Assembly (NCBI GenBank): GCA_944326525.1
Contig: CALVEG010000010.1
Span: 1 to 58,607 of the forward strand
Direction of reading: 5' to 3'
Origin: Candidatus Gastranaerophilales bacterium
Lineage (GTDB): Bacteria; Cyanobacteriota; Vampirovibrionia; Gastranaerophilales; Gastranaerophilaceae
DNA length: 58,607 nucleotides
The position numbers and the translations under genes were made by a program. The notes below the pieces were generated by a model. That model made no database searches and was not told the origin of the DNA. It saw only the letters and a list, made by a program, of their open reading frames with translations. Shown here piece after piece: positions 51,740 to 58,607 of this stretch. Each line of letters starts with the position of its first letter. The stretch's first letter is position 1.

Positions 51740-53503
51740 ATGATTAAAGATTATTTTTTGAATAATATTGAAGATGCGCTTAAAAAAGCTATTTCTGGCG
51801 GAAAAATTGGCCAGATGAGTGAATATTTACCCAATACGCTTGTTGTGGAAAAACCTAAAAATCACGATTTTGGTGATTTTGCTGTAAATGTTTCTTCGCT
51901 TGCGCGTGTTGCAAAAATTGCTCCTCCTGCTATTGCAAGTGCTATTGTGTCTGAAATTGATGATAAAGATAACGAATACTCAGTTATTGGTGGTTTTATC
52001 AATTTTAAGGCCGGTAAAAATCTTTTGCTTTCTGCTATTGATGAAATTTTTAAGAAAAAAGAAAATTTTGGGCGACCTGAAAATATTGATAAAGAAAAAA
52101 TTATTCTTGAATATGTTTCGGCAAACCCTACAGGTCCTTTCCATATCGGGCACGGAAGATGGGCGGCTATGGGTTCTGCGCTTGCAAATCTTCTTAAATT
52201 CTATGGGCACGAAGTTTATCAAGAATTTTATATTAATGATGCAGGTTCGCAAATCCAAAAATTAGGCAATTCTCTTGCTATTCGTATTCGTCAAAAAATG
52301 GGGGAAAATGTAGATTTCCCGACTGATGAATTGGAAAGAAAGAATTACTATCCCGGAGATTATTTGATTCCGGTTGCAGAGAAGTTTGTTGCAAACAGTA
52401 AGGAAATTCTGAAAGATACTTCTCTTGAGCTTAATGATTTTTGCAAGCCGGTTCAAAGTGATGAAACTCTCAAAATCTTGTGCGATTTTGCTAAAAATGA
52501 AATGGAAAATCTTCAAAAAGCTTTGCTTGAAAATTTCCGTGTTAATTTTGATAACTTTTATTCAGAACTTACTTTGCATAAGTCCGGTAAAGTTGATGAG
52601 TGTGTGAATAAATTGAAAGCAAGCGGCAAAATTTATACTAAAGATGGCGCTGATTGGTTTAGGTCTTCTGATTTTGGGGATGACCAGGATAGAGTTATTA
52701 AAAAAGCTGATGGGGCTAATACTTATCTTACTGCCGATATTGCTTATCATATTGATAAACTTGAGAGAGGTTTTGATCGTATGATTAATATCTGGGGTGC
52801 TGATCACCATGGTTATGTCGCCAGAGTCAAGGCTTCTATCGAAGCTTTAGGGTATGATCCGAACAAGCTTGAAATCCTTCTTGGTCAACTTGTTAATCTT
52901 GTGATTAACGGTAATGAGGTAAGAATGGGTAAGCGTAAAAATATGGTTACGCTTGATGATTTGATTGAGGAAGTCGGTGTTGATGCAACAAGATTCTGGA
53001 TGTGTATGAGATCCATTGATAACACTCTTGATTTCGATATTGAACTTGCTAAAACTAATAGTGACGAAAATCCTGTATTTTATGTTCAGTATGCGCATGC
53101 AAGAGCTTGCTCAATTTTGCGTAATGCTGTTGAAGCTAAAATTGATACAGAATCCGGTAAATCAATTCCTGCGCCTATGACTGTTAGTGAATTGAATGAG
53201 TTAGTAAATAATTATAAATCTGAAATTCTTGAGCCTACTCTTGATAGCGCTCGTAAGCTTGTTCTTAAACTTGAAGAATTTAAGGCCTTAATTAAGATAT
53301 CTGCTGAGACTCGTCAAGTTTATACAATTTGCAGATATGTTCAGGAGCTCGCTGCTGAATTTCATTCTTTCTATAATGCAAATAGAGTTATTTCAGACGA
53401 CAAAGAACTTATGAGATCACGTTTGGCACTGGTGCTTTCAGTTAAGCAGGTACTGAACAACGCTCTTACCCTTCTTGGGGTTTCAGCGCCGGAGAGAATG
53501 TAA
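51740..53503 (+). CDS. argS: arginyl-tRNA synthetase
   Basis: A 587-residue class I synthetase. It has the N-terminal Add1 tRNA-binding domain (about 1-115), the HIGH motif in ANPTGPFHIGHGRWA (about 132-146), the KMSKS-equivalent VRMGKRKN, and the C-terminal anticodon-binding helical domain ending LLGVSAPERM, the usual ArgRS end. It charges tRNA-Arg; two tRNA-Arg genes also occur in this window. Own promoter with TATAAT; SD GGAGAG at about 8 bases. Confidence 0.97.
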   Translation: MIKDYFLNNIEDALKKAISGGKIGQMSEYLPNTLVVEKPKNHDFGDFAVNVSSLARVAKIAPPAIASAIVSEIDDKDNEYSVIGGFINFKAGKNLLLSAIDEIFKKKENFGRPENIDKEKIILEYVSANPTGPFHIGHGRWAAMGSALANLLKFYGHEVYQEFYINDAGSQIQKLGNSLAIRIRQKMGENVDFPTDELERKNYYPGDYLIPVAEKFVANSKEILKDTSLELNDFCKPVQSDETLKILCDFAKNEMENLQKALLENFRVNFDNFYSELTLHKSGKVDECVNKLKASGKIYTKDGADWFRSSDFGDDQDRVIKKADGANTYLTADIAYHIDKLERGFDRMINIWGADHHGYVARVKASIEALGYDPNKLEILLGQLVNLVINGNEVRMGKRKNMVTLDDLIEEVGVDATRFWMCMRSIDNTLDFDIELAKTNSDENPVFYVQYAHARACSILRNAVEAKIDTESGKSIPAPMTVSELNELVNNYKSEILEPTLDSARKLVLKLEEFKALIKISAETRQVYTICRYVQELAAEFHSFYNANRVISDDKELMRSRLALVLSVKQVLNNALTLLGVSAPERM

Positions 53504-53538
53504 AATCTTTATGTAAATTCTTGAATTTTGAAAGAATA

Positions 53539-53949
53539 TTATGCAAAGAAGTAATGTGTTTTATTACGTATTGCTTCTTTTGCGTTTTCGTATATTTTTT
53601 CCTGATTTAGGTTGGCATTATCTGCTGTTGTGCTTTTAAAACCTCTAATCTGCCCAAATTTATCCTTTAAAACTTTAACAATTTCATCTGAAAATCTGTA
53701 AACTTCAAACCTGTTGCCGTTTTGAAATCTTTTTGAGGTATAAGATGCTTTTATTCCGTTCTTGTCAACAAATTCTATGCTGTCTATTCTGGGATTGAGT
53801 AATGTGCTGGTATTATCAAAACATTTAGTTGTGATCATTCTGTAATCTGGTGTCTTTAGCGAATTGAAAACAGCTTTCTTAACTGTCATTTTGGGTGCTG
53901 TTGGGGTTGTTATATTTAGTCCTTCTGCTATTTTTAATATATTTGTCAT
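53539..53949 (-). CDS. hypothetical protein
   Basis: A 136-residue soluble basic protein with a Thr/Pro-rich N-terminus (ITTPTAPKMTVKKA) and a small alpha/beta core (SIEFVDKNGIKASYTSKRF). A very good SD (AGGAGG, ten bases from ATG) supports it as real. No domain is recognised. It converges on argS with only 35 bp between; no clear terminator is visible there beyond a weak ATTCTT/AAGAAT hairpin. Confidence 0.7.
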   Translation of the reverse strand: MTNILKIAEGLNITTPTAPKMTVKKAVFNSLKTPDYRMITTKCFDNTSTLLNPRIDSIEFVDKNGIKASYTSKRFQNGNRFEVYRFSDEIVKVLKDKFGQIRGFKSTTADNANLNQEKIYENAKEAIRNKTHYFFA

Positions 53950-54009
53950 ATCTGATACGCCTCCTGTGCTCTTTAATGTCTGTGAATATCAAAAATTGAC
54001 TTATATATT

Positions 54010-54984
54010 TTAAATGTTCACAAATCTTAACTCATTAAGAGCTTTTATTATGTTTTTATAATTTTCTTCGGTTACAAGTTTTGCTCTTAAGTTTTTCGCA
54101 TTTTGAAAACCTGCGAAATAATAAGGGTAAAATTTTCGCATAAATTTAATTCCAACGTTTTCTCCTCGAAGTTCAATCTCATCATCAAGGTGTTTTTTTA
54201 GTATTTCAGCCTTTTCTTCAAGTGTTGGCGGGGTAAGTTTTTTACCAGTTTTAAGATAGGTTGCGATTCTTCCTAAAAGAGTTGGATCGCCTAAAGTGCC
54301 TCTACCTATTGCAATGCCGTAAGCTCCTGAATCTTCAAGTGCTTGTAGAGCTGTTTCAATACTTGTTATATCTCCGTTTACAAAAACAGGAATGTCTACG
54401 GATGTTGTTAATTCTTTTACTTTTTTCCAATCAGCGTTCCCTGAGTACATCTGTGAGCGGGTTCTGGCATGGATTGTTATAAAATCTGCGCCTGCTTCTT
54501 GCATTTGTTCTCCAAATTCTACAAAATTCATCTCGTCTAATGTGTACCCGAGTCTGAATTTTACGCTTACAGGTTTGGTTGTTCCTTCTTTTACCGCTTT
54601 TACAAGGTCAGAAGCAAGGTCGGGATTCCTCATTAAGGCGCATCCGTCTTGTCCTTTTACAACTTTATTCACAGGGCATCCCATGTTTATGTCTATCATA
54701 TCTGCATATTGTGTCAAAAATTTTGCAGCATTTTTCATCATTTCCGGTTTATGACCGCTTATTTGGTATGATATCGGGCTGTGATTTTCTGCTCGTTTGA
54801 AAATTTCTTGTCCGGAGCGTCCATTTAAAGTTTGCGCCAAGTATTCAGAACTTATCATTTCTGTTGTAAGAAGTGCTTCCGGTGAATATCTTCTTACCAA
54901 ACTTCTAAGTACATAATCCGTTATACCTGCCATTGGGGCAAGCGATACGCGGCTTTGTATTAAATTTTGTACTTTATTTTGCAT
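54010..54984 (-). CDS. dus: tRNA-dihydrouridine synthase
   Basis: A 324-residue FMN enzyme that reduces uridine in the tRNA D arm. The motif LAPMAGITD starts the barrel. The catalytic cysteine is C103 in INMGCPVNKVVKGQDGCALM, and FVNGDI and AIGRGTLGDP bind the FMN phosphate. It looks closest to the DusB group. Its start overlaps the end of the upstream TPR gene by 11 bp, so the pair is co-transcribed. Confidence 0.95.
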   Translation of the reverse strand: MQNKVQNLIQSRVSLAPMAGITDYVLRSLVRRYSPEALLTTEMISSEYLAQTLNGRSGQEIFKRAENHSPISYQISGHKPEMMKNAAKFLTQYADMIDINMGCPVNKVVKGQDGCALMRNPDLASDLVKAVKEGTTKPVSVKFRLGYTLDEMNFVEFGEQMQEAGADFITIHARTRSQMYSGNADWKKVKELTTSVDIPVFVNGDITSIETALQALEDSGAYGIAIGRGTLGDPTLLGRIATYLKTGKKLTPPTLEEKAEILKKHLDDEIELRGENVGIKFMRKFYPYYFAGFQNAKNLRAKLVTEENYKNIIKALNELRFVNI

Positions 54985-57091
54985 AATCCTTTAGTTCTTC
55001 CAGTCTGGTTGATGAATATTGCTTGTATTCATCATCAGGGGCATTTGAGGAGGCATATTTTTGATAATATGAATAGGCCTCTTTGTATTTTTCCATAGAG
55101 TCTAAATCTACTGCTATTAAATAATTAAGAATGTTTAAATCATCGCTTGTACTGTATTTTAAAGCATTTTTGAAGTTGTTTACCGCTTCTTGTTTATTTT
55201 CTTTCGTATCGTAAATCATCCCTCTGTAGTAATAAGCATAAGCGTTCATCGGATCGGTTACAATAAGTTTATTTAAAATATTCATGCTCTCATCATAACT
55301 GCCCGAATCATATAAATTTATTGCTTCGTTTAGATTGTTTGTGTTTATTTGTGAAACAATTGACGCTAAATATTCGGTTGCTTTTTTATTATTTTTGTTT
55401 AAAGCAAGGGATTTTTTAAGATATTCTTGCGCTGATTTGTAATCCTCACTTTCAGCATAAAGTACTCCTATGTAGTATGCAATATCAGAATCTGTCGGTT
55501 TTAGATTAAGTGCTTTTTTGTAATATTCAATAGCTTGAGTGTTGTTATTCAAGTTTTGATAAGCTGATGCTACACCTAGCATAGAATCCGCTGTTGGAGG
55601 GGTAACTTTTAGGTATTCTTTAATTGCATTTTCATAATCTTTGTTGTTGAAAAATTCTGCTGCACGGTCAAATTTTGCGGATACATCTTGAGCGCTGATG
55701 TTTTTGTATGCATCTTCAATTTGTGAGTTTTTAGGAAATTTAGTTTTTGCATTTTCTAATGTAGCAAGTGCATCAGGATAGTTTTTTAGCTGACTCTGCG
55801 CAACTGCAAGGTTTACAAAAACTTCCGGATTATCACTGCGTTTGGTAATTTCCGTGTAAACTTTTATTGCATCTTCAAGGTTGTTTTGTTTGTGAAGATC
55901 TAATGCATAACTGTACAGCATATCGTTTACCTGAGCGCTTTCTGCGTTCTTTTTAACGTAATCCATATATTGTGCTGTTGTCATTGATTTTTTTGCACTG
56001 TTAAACAGCTCATCTGTAGCTATTCTGTTGCCTGGGTCAAGGTGTAGAACTTTTTTGAAATAGTTCTGGGCTTCTTTGTTTTCGCCTTGGGCAGCAAGAG
56101 ATTGTGCTTTATAAAGGTTAGCCTGAATATTGTCGGGGTATAGTATTAAAACGCTGTCATAGGCAACTACTGCTGTTCTGTAATCCCCCTTTTGCTGGTA
56201 AAGTGTTCCGACGTTAATTCTTGTATTTATGTTAGAAGGATCAATTGATTCTGCTTTTTTGTAATGTTCAAGGGCTTCATCCAGTTTTCCTTGTTTTTGC
56301 AATATAGCTCCGAGGTTAGCAATTGTATCAGCATCATTTGGTTTTGCAGCAAGCTTTTTGTTGTAGATTCTTTCTAATGCATACAAAACTTCTTTGTTTT
56401 CTGTCCCTTGTGAAAGAATGTAGTTGTATTCCTCGACTGCCAAATTTTCTTCGCCCATATTGTCAAGTATTCTTGCGTATGAAAGTCGTAAATTTGCGTC
56501 ATTTGGCCCGACTGCAACCGCTTTTCTGTAATATTCAACGCTTTTAGGATCATTTCCCAAAAGCTTCATTATATCACCTATTCCTTCAAGACTTTCTTTT
56601 ACATAAGTTTTATCGGCCAGCGATTTGCTGAATTCGTATGCTGAAGCCGCAAAATTTCCTTCGGCTCTTAACTGTTTTGCTTTTTCAAATCTTGAAGATG
56701 GTGATGTATCAAATTTTATTAGATCAAAACATATGTTAAGGCTATTGTTTACTTGAGCTATTGCGTGAGAAGAATTTCTTACACTGGATTCGTCTGTCGG
56801 GTAAAGTGTTAAATAAAAAAGTGCGCTACGATAATCGTCGGCAGCTTTTGTGTAATCTTTTTCGTTGTTTGCATAATAGGTTCCTCTTGCAAGATATGAG
56901 TTTACAAGCCCTATTCTTGCGGAATTATCAAGATAATTTATTTTTAAAGCGTTTTTAAATTCTGTAATAGCGCTTGAGTATTGATAATTTGCAAGATATT
57001 CTTGCGCAAGGTCAAAGTGTTCTTTGAAACCTGCAAACGCCGGCTGTGACAGTAATAATATTCCAAATAACGTTATTACACTTTTTTTCAT
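54974..57091 (-). CDS. secreted tetratricopeptide-repeat protein
   Basis: A 705-residue protein with a signal peptide (SVITLFGILLLSQPAFA, cut before GFKEHF) and about 14 TPR-like units covering nearly the whole mature chain, for example FKNALKINYLDNSARIGLVN and AIEYYKKALNLKPTDSDIAY. It should be periplasmic or outer-membrane associated, as a scaffold for envelope complexes. It lies in an operon with dus, a housekeeping enzyme, which says little about function. Confidence 0.9.
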   Translation of the reverse strand: MKKSVITLFGILLLSQPAFAGFKEHFDLAQEYLANYQYSSAITEFKNALKINYLDNSARIGLVNSYLARGTYYANNEKDYTKAADDYRSALFYLTLYPTDESSVRNSSHAIAQVNNSLNICFDLIKFDTSPSSRFEKAKQLRAEGNFAASAYEFSKSLADKTYVKESLEGIGDIMKLLGNDPKSVEYYRKAVAVGPNDANLRLSYARILDNMGEENLAVEEYNYILSQGTENKEVLYALERIYNKKLAAKPNDADTIANLGAILQKQGKLDEALEHYKKAESIDPSNINTRINVGTLYQQKGDYRTAVVAYDSVLILYPDNIQANLYKAQSLAAQGENKEAQNYFKKVLHLDPGNRIATDELFNSAKKSMTTAQYMDYVKKNAESAQVNDMLYSYALDLHKQNNLEDAIKVYTEITKRSDNPEVFVNLAVAQSQLKNYPDALATLENAKTKFPKNSQIEDAYKNISAQDVSAKFDRAAEFFNNKDYENAIKEYLKVTPPTADSMLGVASAYQNLNNNTQAIEYYKKALNLKPTDSDIAYYIGVLYAESEDYKSAQEYLKKSLALNKNNKKATEYLASIVSQINTNNLNEAINLYDSGSYDESMNILNKLIVTDPMNAYAYYYRGMIYDTKENKQEAVNNFKNALKYSTSDDLNILNYLIAVDLDSMEKYKEAYSYYQKYASSNAPDDEYKQYSSTRLEELKDYAK

Positions 57092-57212
57092 TGCCCTTAT
57101 CCCTCATCTTATGTCTAAAATTTTAATACAAGAACGAGGATATGTACACCTACATATATCTATCCGGCAATACAATTTAATAATTTGTAACTTTTGGTTT
57201 TAAAGGCAATTA

Positions 57213-57240
57213 AAAAGCCTCTTTTGTTTAAGAGGCTTTT
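57213..57240 (-). terminator. terminator of the 58-residue peptide gene
   Basis: On the minus strand AAAAGCCTCTT, 6-nt loop, AAGAGGCTTTT followed by TAATT: an 11-bp stem 24 bp beyond the stop codon. Confidence 0.85.
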
Positions 57241-57263
57241 GTAAAATCTGTTTTTCTTGTCGT

Positions 57264-57440
57264 TTAAGCAATATCTTTAAAATCTGACTTAGAAATAAAT
57301 GTTGTAAATTGATCAAATAGGATTTGCAGTGGAATTTCCATTGAGAAAGTCAGTGACTCGTCAATTTTTACCCCTTTGACCGGTGCAAGTTCCATGTTTT
57401 CTCTTAGTGCCATCATGCTTGCTTTTCTGTTTTTTCTCAT
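57264..57440 (-). CDS. hypothetical 58-residue peptide
   Basis: A small protein starting MRKNRKASMMALRENMELAP, with a hydrophobic-amphipathic C-terminal half (FSMEIPLQILFDQFTTF). It is framed like a real gene: AGGAG eight bases before ATG and its own terminator. I use ATG 57440, not the TTG two codons upstream. The basic, methionine-rich leader followed by an amphipathic segment recalls export leaders or precursor peptides, but nothing nearby supports a maturation role. No family recognised. Confidence 0.6.
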   Translation of the reverse strand: MRKNRKASMMALRENMELAPVKGVKIDESLTFSMEIPLQILFDQFTTFISKSDFKDIA

Positions 57441-57636
57441 AATCAATACTCCTATATTTTGCCGGAAAATCTTAACAGTATATCTATCGGCTATACTTTT
57501 GGAAAACTTTAATTTTATGTTATCTCCGAAAAATGCCGAAAATCTTGATATATAAGCGTCTTAACCTTAAAAAGTTAATTTAACATTTCGTAATATATCT
57601 TAAAATAATTTAAAATGTGCAAAAATACTGTGCTTG

Positions 57637-57645
57637 TGCTATGAT
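57637..57645 (+). promoter_or_regulatory. extended -10 promoter of infC
   Basis: TGcTATGAT at 57637-57645 is an extended -10 element; no good -35 is seen. The leader is about 25-30 nt and carries AAGGAG just before the AUA start. Confidence 0.55.
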
Positions 57646-57678
57646 TTACTCGTAAATTAAATATAAGGAGATACAACA

Positions 57679-58218
57679 ATAGCAAACGAAACTAAAAACA
57701 AGGACAAAAACCAGCCTTTGATGAATGAAAGAATCAGGGTAAAAGAAGTCAGATTAATTGACCAAAACGGGGAAAACCTCGGAATTGTAGAAACAATAAA
57801 AGCATTAAGAATGGCGTATGATGCGGATTTGGATTTGGTTGTAATCAGCCCTAATCAGGTTCCGCCGGTAGCAAAGATTTTAAATTACGGTAAATATAAA
57901 TACGAGCTTGATAAAAAAGCTAAAGAAGCTAAGAAAAAACAACATACTGTTGATGTTAAGGAAGTTAAAATAAGATATAAAATTGATACGCATGATTATC
58001 AGGTGCGTATTAAAAGCATTCAAAAATTTATTTCTCAAGGTAACAAGGTTAAGGTTGTCATAATGATGAGAGGGCGTGAAATGCAGCATTCAAATCTTGC
58101 ATTTGACCTTGCAAACAGATTTATTGAAGATTTGAAAGAAGAACCTTTAACAATTGAGAAAAAGCCAATGCTTGAAGGCCGCAACGTTACGTTGTATCTG
58201 GCTCCGCAGACAGGCTAA
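57679..58218 (+). CDS. infC: translation initiation factor IF-3, probable AUA start codon
   Basis: A 179-residue factor that binds the 30S subunit, blocks 50S joining and proofreads start codons. The first ATG in frame (57721) would remove the N-terminal arm. Thirteen codons upstream of 57718 stands ATA (57679), eight bases after a perfect AAGGAG, giving MANETKNKDKNQPLMNERIR, a normal IF-3 N-terminus. Non-AUG starts are used by infC in many bacteria for self-control, since IF-3 rejects such codons. The RIRVKEVRLIDQNGENLG and VKVVIMMRGREMQH motifs are typical. rpmI and rplT do not follow. Confidence 0.93.
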   Translation: MANETKNKDKNQPLMNERIRVKEVRLIDQNGENLGIVETIKALRMAYDADLDLVVISPNQVPPVAKILNYGKYKYELDKKAKEAKKKQHTVDVKEVKIRYKIDTHDYQVRIKSIQKFISQGNKVKVVIMMRGREMQHSNLAFDLANRFIEDLKEEPLTIEKKPMLEGRNVTLYLAPQTG

Positions 58219-58263
58219 ATTCAAATTTTCGGAAGAAAAGTTTAGTTTAGAAATAAAAAGTTC

Positions 58264-58291
58264 TTGACTTTAAACTTTGAGCAAATACAAT
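58264..58291 (+). promoter_or_regulatory. promoter upstream of tRNA-Phe
   Basis: TTGACT at 58264-58269, a 16-bp spacer and TACAAT at 58286-58291. The transcript would run about 113 nt before tRNA-Phe, through short hairpins such as GGCA/TGCC and AGAGC/GCTCT. A 10-codon reading frame (MPRSIPQKIEV) lies in the leader but has no SD. Confidence 0.6.
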
Positions 58292-58411
58292 AAAAAACGT
58301 GGCAATTATGCCCCGCTCAATTCCTCAAAAAATTGAAGTGTAGAAGAATTAGGTTATTATTGAATACCCGATAATAGAGAGCTTAGGCTCTTGTGAAAAT
58401 TTAAGAAATAT

Positions 58412-58484
58412 GCCGCAATAGCTCAGTTGGTAGAGCAAGGGACTGAAAATCCCTGTGTCCTTGGTTCAATTCCGAGTTGCGGCA
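58412..58484 (+). tRNA. tRNA-Phe (anticodon GAA)
   Basis: GCCGCAA pairs with TTGCGGC. The D arm is TAGCTCAGTTGGTAGAGC, the anticodon stem AGGGA/TCCCT holds loop CTGAAAA, so the anticodon is GAA. The T loop is TTCAATT. Discriminator A, no encoded CCA. Confidence 0.95.
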
Positions 58485-58503
58485 TATTTTTTTGTGTATT
58501 GGT

Positions 58504-58527
58504 GGTGCGTCAAACGACGCACCCTAC
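58504..58527. repeat. REP-like palindrome
   Basis: GGTGCGTC (58504-58511), AAAC loop, GACGCACC (58516-58523), then CTAC. The reverse complement reads GTAGGGTGCGTC..., a form common among interspersed REP-type palindromes in many bacteria. It could also help end the tRNA-Phe transcript, as a T run follows 14 bp later. Confidence 0.55.
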
Positions 58528-58557
58528 TTGCTTGCTTCCTTTTTTAATTAATATATT

Positions 58558-58607
58558 TTATTTACGGTAAGTTGGTAAATTATCAATCATACCTGCGAGA
58601 AGTTTTG
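58558..58607 (-). CDS. 3' end of an unknown gene, cut by the right edge
   Basis: The minus strand reads KLLAGMIDNLPTYRK and a stop at 58558. Sixteen codons including the stop are visible. The residue pattern looks like a real helical C-terminus, but the protein cannot be identified. Confidence 0.35.
   Translation of the reverse strand, partial: KLLAGMIDNLPTYRK

Overview
This window is an AT-rich, gene-dense chromosomal segment of about 58.6 kb. The envelope genes suggest a Gram-negative cell: a DUF374 acyltransferase, a PBP4-type carboxypeptidase and secreted TPR proteins. Gene content and protein style fit the non-photosynthetic sister group of Cyanobacteria (Vampirovibrionia/Melainabacteria, probably Gastranaerophilales). 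This is an inference from low GC, from the family of exported-looking proteins starting with an AASQAR motif, from small proteins with an N-terminal F-x-G motif, and from the general gene set. No rRNA or other decisive marker is present. There is no CRISPR array, transposase, prophage or plasmid gene.

Layout. 1-340: an 86-bp tandem repeat cut by the left edge, then tRNA-Thr. 430-4140: a DMT-like membrane protein, ATP-dependent PEP carboxykinase, a hypothetical protein, a decayed 3' end of rtcB, and tRNA-Gly. 4189-9975 (minus): dnaE with a coupled small gene, then two overlapping WYL-domain regulators. 9976-10590: a gene-free stretch with a possible structured RNA. 10591-15085: anmK, a small protein, and a minus-strand run of nnrD, trmL, a CDP-alcohol phosphatidyltransferase and a sugar dehydrogenase. 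15260-20538: an EF-hand/HExxH protein, a flagellin-like coiled-coil protein, a glycosyltransferase and an unknown protein. 20575-23410: envelope genes dacB, nitrilase and acyltransferase. 23555-26834: the tig-clpP-clpX proteostasis operon. 27126-34654: polA, tlyA, tatD, gatD, proS. 34768-38394: TPR, secreted and CHASE2-GGDEF proteins. 38866-41439: rpmE, thyX and two YkgJ-type paralogues flanking tRNA-Arg. 41500-45772: mgtE, an LCP protein, a nitroreductase, lemA and a second tRNA-Arg. 45817-48177: a complete AmmeMemoRadiSam set. 48185-51568: a giant EF-hand/LysM cell-wall hydrolase. 51740-58607: argS, dus, a TPR protein, a 58-residue peptide, infC with a probable AUA start, tRNA-Phe, a REP-like palindrome and the end of an unknown gene.

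Most genes are housekeeping. The most unusual signals are regulatory. Many genes have no Shine-Dalgarno sequence but carry a -10 box 6-10 nt before the start codon, as expected for leaderless mRNAs. Two divergent pairs of such genes (tatD/gatD and amrS/amrBA) share palindromes whose arms are the two outward-facing TATAAT boxes. In amrS/amrBA only 21 bp separate the start codons. The second theme is a set of large proteins (603, 482 and 1127 residues) that look made for export or the cell surface but have no Sec signal peptide, two of them with EF-hands.
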